A DNA stretch of 27,812 bases. It comes from Acanthamoeba sp. SK_2022b. Lineage: Eukaryota; Discosea; Longamoebia; Acanthamoebidae. The number at the start of each line of letters is the position of its first letter. Position 1 is the stretch's first letter. Under the pieces are notes generated by a model. That model searched no databases and was not told the origin of the DNA. It saw only the letters and a list, made by a program, of their open reading frames with translations. Made by a program: the position numbers and the translations under genes. Below, piece by piece: positions 1 to 11,709 of this stretch. The DNA lies in assembly GCA_027943245.1 (NCBI GenBank), contig JANDJZ010000623.1:1-27812 (forward strand), given 5' to 3'.

Positions 1-353
1 GGGTCCCATGTACCGGTTCTGGTGGCGACAGCACGTGGAAGCCGTTGCCGTCGACGGCGAGCATCACCGTCACCTTGCCGTTCTCTTGTATCCTCTACAT
101 GGTCGACGCGCGCTCCACGTCAGGACGCACAGCCAACGAGTGGGGGTGGGGGTGGGGGTGGGAGGGGCACCGTGGCCGTGAAGCAGCAGGAGCCGTAGAG
201 GGGCCATTGTCGCACGATGTCGAGGTACTTCTGCTCGGCCTGCAGGCCGACGACGTTCTTCTCCTTGTCGGCCTGCTTGCGGATCAACTCGGCCCACTTC
301 TCGGGGGTCTTGGAGCTCACGAGGTGCACCGAAATGTAGTCGCGGATCCTTCT

Positions 354-425
<72 letters not shown>

Positions 426-3400
426 CGACGAGGAGGCGGCGTGTGTGCGTGAGCGAGAGGGGTCATCACGTACGCGACTTCGTCCCAGTTGATCTCGTCG
501 TCGAACTTCATGCGCAGCTGGAGGGCGGCCAGGTGGACGGCGTCGTCCTCGGAGACCAGGTGGCGGCCGCTGACGACTTGGCCGATGGCCTGGTGGCACA
601 GCAGGTGCGTGACGATCGGGTCGCGCGGCTCGCCCCTCTTGTTGAGCAGCACGTATCGGTGGAACGAGAACTGGATGGGGATGTCGGGGTGCTCCTTCTC
701 CCACCCGGCGATCACGTCCATGATGTTGACCGAGTCGTCCAACGGCTCGCCGACCTCTGCACACATCGCACGCAACGCAAACGATCAACAGAGGCCTTGC
801 GCACGGAGAGAGGGGGGGGAGGCCCGTACCGCCGTCGAAGCGGGTCTCGGGCGTCTTCTCGCCGTAGTGGGCAAAGATCTTCCACTCGGGCGAGGTGGCG
901 CCGAGCTTGAGCTCCTTGACCAGCTGCGTGAAGAGCTCCCTCACCGTGCCGGCCATGTCGGCCTTGACCACCTGCACCGTGCCGTCCATCATGCCCACCG
1001 GAATGTCGACCAGCTTGCCCACCTGTGCGCGCGCATCACCGACGGTGAGAGATCGCGCGCTTGTGTGGAGAGCGTGGAGTGTGGTGTGTCGTACTCGGAC
1101 GGACTCGAACTCGAACGAAGAGGTGGCGAACTTGCGGTTGCCGTGTCTCTTGATGCGGCCCAGGTTGATGAGGGCAGCCCTGGCGAGCCTGCCGATATCG
1201 GCTCTCGGCTCGTCGTCGTTGACGTGCTTGGGTACCACCGCGAACTTGGCGAGCAGAGCCTGCGCGCGCGCAACACACGCGGTGAGCACGAGGCCGCCTC
1301 CTCGGCGATTCGCAAAGAGACTCACCTGGAGGTACGGCAGCAGCTCCCTGCTGGGCTGATACAGACCGCACACGATCGCCAGTATCTCCCAACCATGCAG
1401 CAAGCTCGACCTATCGTCGCGACGCGCCAACGTGAGTTGATAACATATTATTATTATTATTATTATTATTATTAAAATAAAAATAAAAAATAATCAAGAA
1501 TGCAGTCAGCGGCGTGGCTGACGTACTCGAACGAATTGTCGGTGATCTGCTTGATGATCTGGCAGAAGATCTCGTCGCGAAGCTTGGAGTTCTCGATGCC
1601 GACGTCGCCGATCTGTCGCATCAGCTGCCACAAGAGGGCCTTCTTCGTCGGGAAGTCGCCCTGAGCGATTCACAGGAGACACGAGCGACAAAGTAATAAC
1701 AAAGAGTGAGAGGCAAGAGAGTGGGCGAGTGGGGGGGAGGGCGCGACGTTTACCATGTACTTCATGATGTTCAGGAATGTCTCCTTGGCCGCCTTCCAGT
1801 CCGGGGCCTCGACCGCCTTGAGGAGCGGCTGGCTGATGGGATTGCCCGTCCAGGCGATCTCCTTCTCCAGCTCCAGCGTCTTCTTCTTCTTGCGGAGCGT
1901 GCCTTTGAAGCCCCCGTCCATTCAGCCTCGCGTGCATACATGGGCGTGCGTGCGTGCGTGCGTACCAGTGATGAGCTCGGTGTTGAAGAACTCCTGTGCA
2001 AAGCGGATCATGGGGAACTCCGCCGTGGGATCGTCCTTTGCTCCGGCCTTGGGCGCTGTGCGGGAGGAGTGGTAAGCGAAAGCGTTCTCGGAACAGGCTG
2101 GACCAGGGAAAGAGGAGAGGTGGGGGGGGTAGTTACCCAGAGGTCGGGAGGGTTCGGCGGTGGGCATGGCCGAGGGCTCGAACACGCCGCGGGCGTGGGT
2201 CTTGCCGGCCTGTATGTTGGTCCTCACGCGGGTCATCGAGTTCGAGTTCCCGGCGCCCGCCTTGCCCGCAGCGCTGCCGATGCCCATGCCCAGCGCGATG
2301 AGCGCGCCGCCGGGACGGGAGATCGTTGTCCCGGTGGCCGTGGCGAAGACGTCCGCCTCGCCGTTGTTCGTCGAGCTACTCGACGTCGAACTGCCGCCGG
2401 CGGCCGCCCCGAGCTTCTGCCGGAGCTGATGATGTCATGGCATGTTAGGAATTTGCATTTGTTTAAACATGGAAAAGGCGAGGCAGGCCGGTACCCGAAT
2501 ACTCCCGGACTTGGAGACGTCGTACTGGGGCTTGGAATCGGGAGGCAGGATGAGGATCTCCACCATGTTGGCCGGGAAGAGACCGCTCTGTCCGTTCACC
2601 TCGCCAGTCCACCAACCCTGCACGCCGTCACGTAGGTCAGTGAGTGTGATCGGAAAGGTGTGCATGTTCGGCGTTGGGGGAGGGCGTGTACGTTGGCGTC
2701 CTTCTTGGTGACGGAGATGATGTCGTCCTTCTTGAATCCGAGCAGCCGGTTGTCGGTCACTTCGTAGTCGGAGAGAGCCTTGGCATGCGTGGAATCCTCC
2801 CGCAAATAGTATACATAGTCCTCGATGACGGATACTATTTCGATACCCGATTGCGTGATCACCTCGAGCGTACGGTGCGTGCCGCCGTCGCCTTCGTCGA
2901 CCACCATGCGCACGCCCTTGCTCGTGTAGCCGTACTCGGTGATCTGATTGAAGTAGATGTTGGCCACGAAGACCGAACTGACCGGCATGTGCGTGTCCTT
3001 GTTCAGCATGCGAATGCCGCCGATGCCGATCGCCAGGTCCATGGCGGTCGACTCGTTGATGGCGAAGCCGAACTGCTCGGGGTTGGAAGGCTTGACAGGG
3101 AACAGCGAATGACCGTACAGGGGCATCTGCAGGGCCGAAGCACAGGCAAACAGGTCAGCGTCGCCCCTCGTCCAACAGACCCAAGGGGGAGGTACGTTGG
3201 TAGCTAGGCGAAGGAATGCGGCCATGGCCTGCGCAGGCGTCCCATCAGGGTTCGTCTTATTGTGCGCCTCGTATTCTGTTTTGATGGACTCCACCCACTC
3301 GTCCTCCGTTCTCTTGGAGTGCTCATGCGTCGGAATCATCGCCATGATCAGTTGCCTGTCCACGTCGACATTTGTTAGCAGGAGCAATACGCGAATGGAA

Positions 3401-6089
3401 GGCATGCCATTCATTCCACACGGCGGATGAGAGAGGAGCGCACTTGATATTGGGCACGTTCCAGTCGAACTTCGAGCCGTGCTTCACGTGGACCGACAGG
3501 GCGAGCATCTGGACCAGAAGCTCCGTATCGCTGCACGGCAGTTGGCCTACGCCCAGCCAACGCGGCAGTGTCAATACCAAGATTTCAGAACCATGCATTC
3601 ATTCAGTAAGTGAGGCGCTGTACTCTTTTGGAGGGCCCGCAAGACCTGATGGTAGTCGAGATTGTTCTCGACCGAGTCCTCGGAGACGAACATGGGGTCG
3701 AGGTGCAGCTTCTTCTTGAAGACGAGCTGGAAGTCCTCCCACTTGCCCCTGTTCTGCTCCAAGAAACGCTCGGCCTTTGCCAAAATGTCCGATATGTACT
3801 CCAATGGCGTCATGCTCCTCTCTATGCTCGGGCAATGACGTGCGCATGCGTGCGTGAGCAACTCCTTCGCTGACTTTGCATGAACACAGTAAGAGAATGT
3901 GCATACCGAGGCCCCACTTCTCGTAGCTCTCGTAGAGGGCGAACTCGGTGGGATCGTCCAGGTGGATCTTGAAGCAGATGGTGGAGAACACCTCGCAGGC
4001 GCTCGACATCGGGTCGATCTCGACCTGCGTCGTGGTGCCGTCCAACATGTGGACCGTGACCTCCATTTGCTTCAGGGCCTGAATATGGAATGAACGAAGA
4101 ACTGTTAGAAGCGCCCAACGAATGCGAAGCTCGAGTTGTCCAGCGTACCCTGTTGGCGTCCAGTTCTACAAGGGATGGAGGGAATGTGCGCGGGCGTGCG
4201 AACACGTCTACGACCAAGCGACGAAGCTTGAGAAGACTGTACTTGGCGTACTCCTGCACAGTGTGCGGTTTGCATTAGCTGAATGATCCACAGTAGAGCA
4301 GAGAGAGGATAGTGGACCGGGATTGTGGTAGCGTTACCTCGAAGCCGGGGGTGTTCTCGGCAAGCATGAGATAGGCGGTCACCACCTTGAGCAGCTTGGC
4401 CGTGGGCGAGAACAGGCCGCAGCAGGCCGCCATCACCTCCCAACCTCGCGTGGTGCTCATTCTACACAGAGAAAAGGGAAAAGAGAAAGAAAATTAAAAG
4501 AAAAGAAATGGTGTTGCACGGAGACGAGCGAACAGTTGCGTAGAAGAGATGAAGTACTTGTCGGGGTTGTTGGAGATCTGCTTCATGATCTGACAGAAGA
4601 TCTCGTCGCGAAGATCAAAGTGCCGCAGACCGTAGACGAAGATGTCGCGCAGGCCGGCGTAGCCCTTGTCCGTCTTGCTGTCGATGTAGAGCGTGAGCTT
4701 CTTGAAGATGTGGAGGGCCTCGGTGCGCAACTTGGCATCTGTGAACGCATGCAGCGTGTCGTCCGCTTTCTGCATCATCGTGAACCAAGTCAGCGTGTGT
4801 TCTGATGTATGCGTGCGTGCGTGCGTGTGTGCGTGTGTGCGTGGGGGTATGTGCCACTCGAGACGTGCCTTTTGGTAGGACACCAGCTGGCTCAGCGACA
4901 GGGACTGCCTCTTCCTGATGGTGAAGCGACGCTTGGCGTCCTTCTGGGTCTGGAAGTGCTGCGTGGCGTAGTCGATGAAGAGGTACTGCGAGATCTCCGA
5001 GCGGTCGTTGAGGATCTTGCCCGGATCCTTCTTGCTGTTCGTCGTCATCATTGGCACCAAGTCAGCGACAGCAACTGAATGATGAATGGGGGAGGGGGTG
5101 GGCTGGCGCGCACTTGAGGACGAGCTCCGGTCGGAACTGCATGGGCTGTGTGCCGGACGTGCGCTTGGGGATGAGGATGAACGACTTGCGCAGCGTGTCG
5201 ATGCGCCTGCGCATGGACACCGGCGACGAGGCCTCGTCTGATGACCCTATCGCCACCATCGACATCAGACGTGTTGTGTGTGATGCATGGTGAGAGAGAA
5301 AGAGAGAGAAAGAGAGAAGAAGGAGGAGGAGGAGAAGGAGGAGACATACCGACATCGTCGCCAGACTCCTTGAAGCCGCGGCCAAGGTTGCGGCCGTCGG
5401 CGCCCTCCTTCTCCTTGCCCTTGCCCTTCTTGCCCTTCTTCTTCCGCTTTTCGGAGTCGCTGTCGATGAAGGAGCCCTTCCTCCTCTCGGGGTCGCTGCC
5501 GATCAGGGAGCCTCTCTTGCCGGCGATGCCGGACCCGCCGCCCTCGATATCGCTGAACGAGCCCCGACGCGGCGAGCGGGAGGGATGAAGCAGGTTGGGG
5601 TTGGGGAGGACCGCCGGCACCGGCGCCTGGGAGTTGGCGGGGGCAGCCGCCTGCTTGGCGCGCTCCTCGGCCTCCTCGGCCTCCCTGCGCTTGGCCTCCT
5701 CTGCCTCGAGCCGCGCCTGCTCGGCCAGGCGCGCCTCCTCCTCCTCGCGCCTCTTGCGCTCCTCCTCCTCGGCGAGCAGCTTGAGGCGCTCCTCCTTGGC
5801 CATCTTGGCCAGCAGCTCCTCGCGCCGCCTGGCCTCCTCCTCCTTGCGCTTGCGCTCCTCCTCGAGCCTGATGCGTTCCTCCTCCTCGCGCCGCTTGCGC
5901 TCCTCCTCCTCGCGTCGACGCCTCTCCTCCTCCTCGCGCCTCTTGCGCTCCTCCTCCTCGCGCTTCTTCTGGAGGGCGATGAGGAAGGCCCTGCGCGCGA
6001 TCTTCATCCGCGTGCACGACTGCAGCAGCACCGTGGCCGACCGCAGGCGCAGGAACCGCTTGCGCGCACTCCAGCGCCGGACCACTGTG

Positions 6090-6156
<67 letters not shown>

Positions 6157-9100
6157 GCGGAGAGATGCGGTCAGCGCGATCGAGGCGGGTTGCTGTGGAA
6201 GCTTGGCTCGTACCTGATTGGGCCATGATGACCGAAAGCCGGAACTGGAGGTAGTAGCTGCGCACGACGATCATGCGCCACCACGACTGGATGGAAACCA
6301 CCCGCGACGTGATGCACTGGTTGCGACGCAGCTCCAGAGCGTTGTTCTATTCGGGGAGGGAGCGAGCGAGCGAGGGAGAGCGCGCACAGCACAGAAGTCA
6401 GCCACTGTGTGTGTCCTTCCAATGGGGAGTTGCGTGATCGCGCAGACATACCTGGGATTCCTTGAGGAAGACCTTGGTCAAGCCGATCTGCCACAGGTCC
6501 TGGGGCTTGCCCTTGAAGTCAGGCAGCGTGACCTGCGTGAGCACCTTCCTGGCAAACTCCACCATCTCGTCCCTGTTCGTCGAGTCGATCATGCGCTTGG
6601 TATAGCTGAGCACGACTGCGTGACGCCACGCCACCATGGCGTTGTCGTCAGCGACCGACCAAAGAAGGAAACATAATTGCTACCATGCGTGTATGTGTAT
6701 ATGGATAGATATAATTGTGTGCATGCGCTGCATATTCTCCAGTCGAGGTACCTTTGTAGCGCTCGCAGAACTCGGGCAGAACGTAGCGGAAGGGATAGCC
6801 GTAGGATCGAATCCTGATCGTTTCCAGCATGCCCGAATACCTCAGCTGGGCCAGAACCTGAGGTCATAAGCATACACACCACACACTCGTGAGCGCGTGC
6901 CCGCGTGTGATGGGTGCCAGGGCGTTTTCCCAATACCATGTCGTCGTCAAAGTTGTCGCACACTTTGAGCGTGTTGGGCTTGATGCAACGGACGTAGTGG
7001 GGCTGGGTGGCGGCGAGCGTCGCCATGAGCTCGCCCAGCTGACGCCTGAACTTGGCGCCCACCGTGGGCGGGCCTTCACAAACAGAAAGAAAAGAAAAAT
7101 TAATTTTTTTGATATATATAAAAAAACAAAACCAGCGGGGTCCCACTGCCGGGGTCGCACCTTTCCTCATCGTGGAACCCATCGTGGCCCTGCTACCGGG
7201 GGGAGCAGAGGCGGAGAGAAGGGCAGAAGCTGCGATTCGAGGCTTGTGAGCGGTCGGAGATCCGAAAGGCGAGACACGAGAGGCACAAGCGCAGGAGTGG
7301 GGCACACGTACAGCGGCCTTGGGGCCTGGCGTTGTTGACCTCCGGCTCCTCGCCGTCCTCGGCAAAGAGCTCGCCCAGGATCGTGATGCTGCTCTTCTTC
7401 AACATCGACACGATGTCCTCCTGCAGGGTGTCCTTGTTCTTGTCCAAGAACCCAGTGACCAGGTACGACACCTAACGCATAGACAGACACGACTCTGGGT
7501 CAGGCAAAGCTACCGCCTGACGTGACGCGACGTCGTGGAGGAGTTGGTATGGCCCGCACCTCGCCAGCGTAGTGGCGCACGGAAAAGGTGACCTTCGACC
7601 GAAGATGCACGTCGTACTTCTTGGAAGCCTTGTGATTGGTGTTGAGCTTCTCCAGCAGGGTCTGGCGATCAAAAAATTAGATCAAATTTGATCTCACATC
7701 AAAATGATTTCCTCATCGCCCCCTCCCACTCTCCAAGAACAGATTCCAAAAGTGGGCGATGACTGACCTGGTCCGAGGCCTTAGGGAACCGGACTTCTTC
7801 GTCGAGGAGCGAAAGAATGCCGAGCGGCCGCCCTTCGATGAGGTCCAAGCAGTCCTGAAGATGCCCAGATCAATTGAGAAAGAGAAGGAGGGTGGGTTCA
7901 ACATGTGTTCCAACCGTACTTGGTTATCTTCGAAAGTGATCGACTCCCAGTTGATCTTCTCCGCGTTGTATTCCTCTTGCTCCAGCTGCGCGCGCAATGG
8001 GAATGGTGTTAGCCTCGCTGCAGGGAGGAGATCGCCACGGGTCACCCGTGGGGGATTACCTTAAAGATGGTCAAGTTGAAAAATTGCTGCAGCTTTTCGT
8101 TGGCGAAGTTGATACAAAATTGCTCGAAGCTGTTCACCTGCAGGTCAGGGTGGGCATCCAAGGGCGGTTGGTGAGTGTGCGTGTGCGCGACACACCAATC
8201 GAACCACGAGATCTCGCGTCGGAGTTGAGCGGACTGCGCGACTTACCTTGAAGTTCTCGAAACCAAAGATGTCCAAGACGCCGATCGAGCTGCAGATGTC
8301 CTCCTTGAGGATGGCCTTGTTGATTTGAGTCACCAGCCAATCGAACAGCCGGGCGTAGATGGCCTTGGCGAGCGCGTCCCTCGTGTCGGTGGCGTCGCTC
8401 GGCTTCATCTTGATCTCGATCGTTTGACCGCGGATGCGCATGGTGCGGACCACGAGCGTCTTGTCCAGCTCCGCCGCCGAGATTCCGAACAGCGCCGCCG
8501 CAGCCGACACCTCTGTGGAGATTGAGGCGATGCGTGGCGTGTGATGAGCATGTTGTCGGCCAATCCCGTGCGGGACCACTCAGGAGTCCAACAAACAGGG
8601 GCGCACCATCTCTGTTGGAGACCGACGAGCCTTCGCCATCCTGCTTGAACTGGATGTTGCCCAGGCGCAGGATGCCCGACAGGATGCTGAAGACGGTGTT
8701 CTGCAGGTCGCTGGAGATTTCCAGCGAGGACATGGCGATCTACATGACACGCGCCACAGCGAACAAAGACGTTGATGACACAGTCGCGAGGCAGTGGGGT
8801 TGCTTGAGAGTCCTCAAGTCGGCAATGTACCTTGATCCTCTTAAACATCTTGGCGTCGTCGAACTCGTCGACGGTCGTGCATCCGCTCTGCGAGAGGTAC
8901 CAGTAGGAATCGATGCTCTTCAGCTTATATTTCTCTGTGGAGCGGGAGCGCGCGTGTGCGTCAGCATTAAAGTGCCGAAGCGCGTGTGCGCCGGGTCGTC
9001 GTACGACGAGCGCTCACAGAAAAGAAACACGCTGGGCGTACCCTTTTCCTCGGGGCTCGCGCCTGCGATGAGTTGGTAGAAGATGTGGTAGTTACGCTCC

Positions 9101-10673
9101 TCGGCCGCTTGGTAGACCAACCGGGACTGTGGCGAAGAGACACGACCAAGGCGTGAGACGCAACGCTCACACCACACGCACGAACGAACGAACAACGCGC
9201 AATCAGATAAAGAGGGAGGAAAGCCGTACGCGCTCAAGCAGGTCTGAGTGAGGCGAATAGGGGAAAGAGAGGGAGGGAGGGGCGAAAGCGTCAGTGCGTG
9301 ACGAAGCTACATCACCGTGGTCTGCTTTCACGTACACTGTATAATTCGTGCTCCCGAAATGGTGCCTCCCTTGTTGAAATGGATCTCTATGAACTTACCC
9401 TACACTCAGCCCCCCCCCCACATGAGAGTCGTCAGACTCCACCACTCTACTATTCCTCGCCTCTCTTCTCTTTGCACTTTCTACGGCAATACTCGTGCGG
9501 CGAGTGGGAGGAAAAGATAATGGGAAAAGATTGGAGGGGGGGGGCGTACGAAGCGCGAGGAGTTGTTGTTCCTGACCGTCTTGGCGTTACCAAAGGCCTC
9601 GAGCAGGGGCGAAGATTCGAGGATCTTCTGCTCGACCTCCGAATGTTGGCTGGTGCGCGCGGCGAGGAACTGCAGGATGAGCTTCGTCGCTTCCGTCTTG
9701 CCCGAACCCGACTCGCCGCTGTCCAGTGTTCAAAATCGTCAACGACGATCCCCATTTCAGTCCCCCAGACGTACGGGAGAGAGATACCTGATGACGACGG
9801 ATTGGTTTCGCGCGGACTCGCGCATTTGGTAGTAGCAGGCCTCGGCCGTGGCGAAGATGTGGGGCGGGGGCCGCAGTTCGGGAGAGATGATAGACTTACC
9901 AATGTAGAGCTTGACCACCTTCTTTGTGTAGATGGGCAGCTGCTTGAACGGGTTCACCGACACCAGAATCGAACCCGTGTTTGTCTAGTATAGTCCCCCA
10001 TCGAGCCGATTTCGTGCGTGTGCGTGTGTGGTGTAGTGCGGTATGGTGTGTAGTGTTGGCGAGCGTGTGTCGATTGTGTGAGGAGAACGAGAGAACAGAA
10101 GAGGGTCAGTGGTGAGGAGAGCTGGTTCAGTGGGACGCCCAACACGAAGGAGGCGTACGTAGATCAGATTTTGGTTGTAGCGAGTCTTGAGGTTTCTGAG
10201 GATCTTCTCCTGGGTGAGCGTCTTCATCTTGATCATATCCTCCACTCCCTTTCCCACACACACTTCATCGTTCTCTTCGTCGAGCATCTTCTGTTTGACT
10301 CTCCTTTAAACTATAGTTCTTCCTCTTCTCTATCTTCTACGCTCTTATGAGCGATTTCGATTGCGGTGGCCGAACAGAGCCTGAGAAAGAGAGGTAGCCG
10401 AGGGCGCGTGAAGATGGGGAGAGATAGCGCGTCTCACCGCCGCACGCCTCTGGGTGCTTCTTCTTGGGCCTTTCCTTCTTCTATCTAGTACACGCAGGCC
10501 GAAAGGGGCCTCCTCACGAACTCTCCGGAGACTACGAATATCGAAGGACCTACAAAAGAGGAGGGCCCGCCGTAGCCACGAGCAGTTGAGAAGCAACTCA
10601 GCGGCCAACCGGTTTTCAAAGGGTAACCGCACGCCATCTTACCTCCAGAGGTCTTCCCAAATTTGGAAAACAT
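1..10673 (-). CDS. MyTH4-FERM unconventional myosin heavy chain, myosin VII-like (3' partial)
   Basis: Actin-based motor; family members with this tail act in filopodia, adhesion and phagocytosis. The proposed start is the ATG at 10673; exon 1 ends at a good GTAAGA donor (10642). The second N-terminal exon is uncertain. Motor exons show the P-loop GESGSGKT (9717-9694), switch I NNNSSRF (9570-9550), switch [10 protein letters not shown] (8273-8250) and the SH-helix stretch [14 protein letters not shown] (about 6850-6790). About three IQ-like segments lie at 6340-5970, then a Glu/Arg/Lys helix at 5985-5640 and a Ser/Lys-rich segment to about 5360. MyTH4 number one is about 5160-4260, FERM number one 4260-2780, SH3 ([20 protein letters not shown]) about 2760-2560, a Ser/Gly/Ala linker to about 2150, MyTH4 number two about 2080-1320 and FERM number two 1190-1. 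The order MyTH4-FERM-SH3-MyTH4-FERM matches myosin VII. There are many short introns. I estimate roughly 2,200 residues. The class name is inference; the domain calls are firm. Confidence 0.9.
356..423. repeat. (GT)n dinucleotide microsatellite in a myosin intron
   Basis: This is an almost uninterrupted GT run of about 68 bases. It sits between the exon ending near 475 and the exon beginning near 350 of the minus-strand myosin gene, so the transcript carries (CA)n in an intron. Length is likely polymorphic and could be misassembled. Confidence 0.95.
1446..1474. repeat. (TTA)n trinucleotide repeat in a myosin intron
   Basis: About nine to ten TTA/ATT units are followed by an A-rich stretch to about 1495. 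It separates the exon encoding the end of the first half of MyTH4 number two (near 1510) from the exon starting near 1410 ([15 protein letters not shown]). It is intronic and AT-rich, in contrast to the GC-rich exons. Confidence 0.9.
5640..5990 (-). other. Charged single-alpha-helix-like segment of the myosin neck/tail
   Basis: About 115 codons of the myosin gene, directly after the last IQ motif, encode an uninterrupted run of Glu, Arg and Lys. Blocks such as [12 protein letters not shown] recur with few hydrophobic residues at heptad a/d positions. Known stable single alpha helices in myosins VI, VII and X have this i/i+4 acid-base pattern and act as lever-arm extensions, so I read this as a stable helix rather than a dimeric coiled coil. 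It ends in an Ala/Pro-rich stretch. The opposite strand gives a long leucine-rich open frame that is only its shadow. Confidence 0.7.
6091..6155. repeat. (TG)n dinucleotide microsatellite in a myosin neck intron
   Basis: About 65 bases of pure TG lie in the intron between the exons for the second IQ-like segment and for [17 protein letters not shown]. The transcript would carry (CA)n near the splice donor side of the downstream exon. Confidence 0.95.
7679..7694. repeat. 16-bp perfect palindrome in a myosin intron
   Basis: AGATCAAATTTGATCT reads the same on both strands. It lies between the motor exon ending near 7735 and the exon starting near 7665. AT-rich palindromes of this size can arise by chance in AT-rich intron sequence. 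Confidence 0.85.
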
Positions 10674-10980
10674 TGCCAAATTTGATTTTTGATGACTTAT
10701 ATTTTAACTATTTGTAGAATGATAATAAATATAGCGGTTTATGTGTTACCCTTCACCCTTTTGACTAAAACAAGAACAAAAGAAGGCTTGAGATTGTGTA
10801 CCCCAGATCAGCAGCACATGCCTCCATTGCAAGAACTCGGCAGAGCAGGCGGAGGCCGCCGTTTCCGATGCTCCTAGGCGTGCAGGTTGACCTCTTCTAC
10901 CTGCTGGGTAGGCGCTTCGTCATCAAGTAGCATCACTGCTCGCCCGTGAATGGGACCGGAGTGATGCTAAGCACGAGAGC
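10674..10980. other. Spacer between the DPH4-type gene and the myosin start
   Basis: No gene was recognised here. The stretch is the 3' flank of the DPH4-type gene and the promoter/5' UTR of the myosin, both on minus. It is AT-rich close to the myosin ATG, and the start codon lies between two copies of AAATTTGG. No clear TATA box was assigned. Confidence 0.5.
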
Positions 10981-11580
10981 CTAATCGTCGCTCTCGGCAG
11001 TCTGGTATATGATGCGGATGACGAACGAGCACCCCGCACACGAGTACGTGTCCATCCCCCGTTCGAGTGCGTCCTCGCTCACCTGGTGGGCAAGTAGCGT
11101 CATCCATTGAAGCGGGGAGTCTGCACACTGCCACCCAACACGCTCCAGAGCGAACCTGGTAACGATGGCCACACCTACAGGGGTAGGAATAGACGCTGCT
11201 GTCCTCATCGAACGCCATGTCATCCAGGTCTACCTCTGCCCCCACCGGCAGTTCGCCGACCTGCCCAGCTGTGGATTTATGCGGTAAAGAAAATGAATAA
11301 ATGAAAAAACAAAAGAATGCAGAACTAAAACTTCAATCATTGAAATCTTACCATGACGTTGTGCATCATATGTAGTGCGCGATTGAGAATCGCTTAGAAT
11401 GCGCCACGCCTCCTGTACTCGCCAAAACCGCGCATTTTCGTCTTCGCTTTCTCCCTCCTTGGCTGGTCGCTTGTCCGGATGGCATTCGAGTGCCAATCGG
11501 CGGTAGCTTTCCTTTATCTCTGCAAATGAGGCCTTCGGATGAACCCTCAGCACCGCGTACAGATCAACTTCGGAGGACAT
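10981..11580 (-). CDS. DPH4: DPH4/DNAJC24-type J-domain protein with CSL zinc finger
   Basis: Family role: J-protein that supplies iron or electrons for diphthamide synthesis on elongation factor 2, acting with the DPH1/DPH2/DPH3 enzymes. The three exons are 11580-11352, 11268-11156 and 11082-10981. Phases join cleanly (1, 0) to give 147 residues, close to the usual length of about 150. The N-terminal J domain (residues 5-75) has helix II YRRLALECHPDK with the HPD motif intact. The C-terminal DPH-type finger has the Cys pairs CRC and CAGC (in GHRY and SFVIRI contexts) that bind zinc or iron. The product ends in a short acidic tail (ESDD). It faces away from the neighbouring FYVE gene across about 130 bp. 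A generic J protein is the alternative, but the CSL finger argues for DPH4. Confidence 0.88.
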
Positions 11581-11709
11581 CAGATCGAGATGAAAAGTAG
11601 CAGGTTCGAAACCGGGAAACTAAGGTCTGCCATTCCTTGAACCAATTTTCTGATTGCTTTTTATGATTTTATATTCTTGTTATTATGTTTGTTTCGTCAA
11701 GTTTCAACA
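11581..11709. promoter_or_regulatory. Short divergent intergenic region between the DPH4-type and FYVE-protein genes
   Basis: This is 129 bp between the two predicted ATG codons on opposite strands. It is AT-rich (for example TTTTTATGATTTTATATTC around 11658) and must hold the promoters and 5' UTRs of both genes. The TTTATATTC stretch could be TATA-like, but no element can be assigned with confidence. Confidence 0.45.

Noticed and set aside
356..423. CRISPR array or protein repeat
   Set aside because: Simple dinucleotide microsatellite with no spacers; the Cys-Val or Thr-His peptides it implies lie in introns.
120..1430. 436-codon minus-strand open frame
   Set aside because: It runs through two or more introns and the GT repeat. 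Only parts coincide with true myosin exons, and the rest changes frame relative to the FERM/MyTH4 homology.
489..1475. 328-codon plus-strand open frame ending in poly-Tyr
   Set aside because: Antisense of myosin FERM exons; the Tyr run is the TTA/ATT repeat read in another frame.
5585..6217. Leucine-rich plus-strand open frame of 210 codons
   Set aside because: Shadow of the Glu/Arg/Lys-rich myosin helix on the other strand; the leucines are antisense of GAG/AAG codons.
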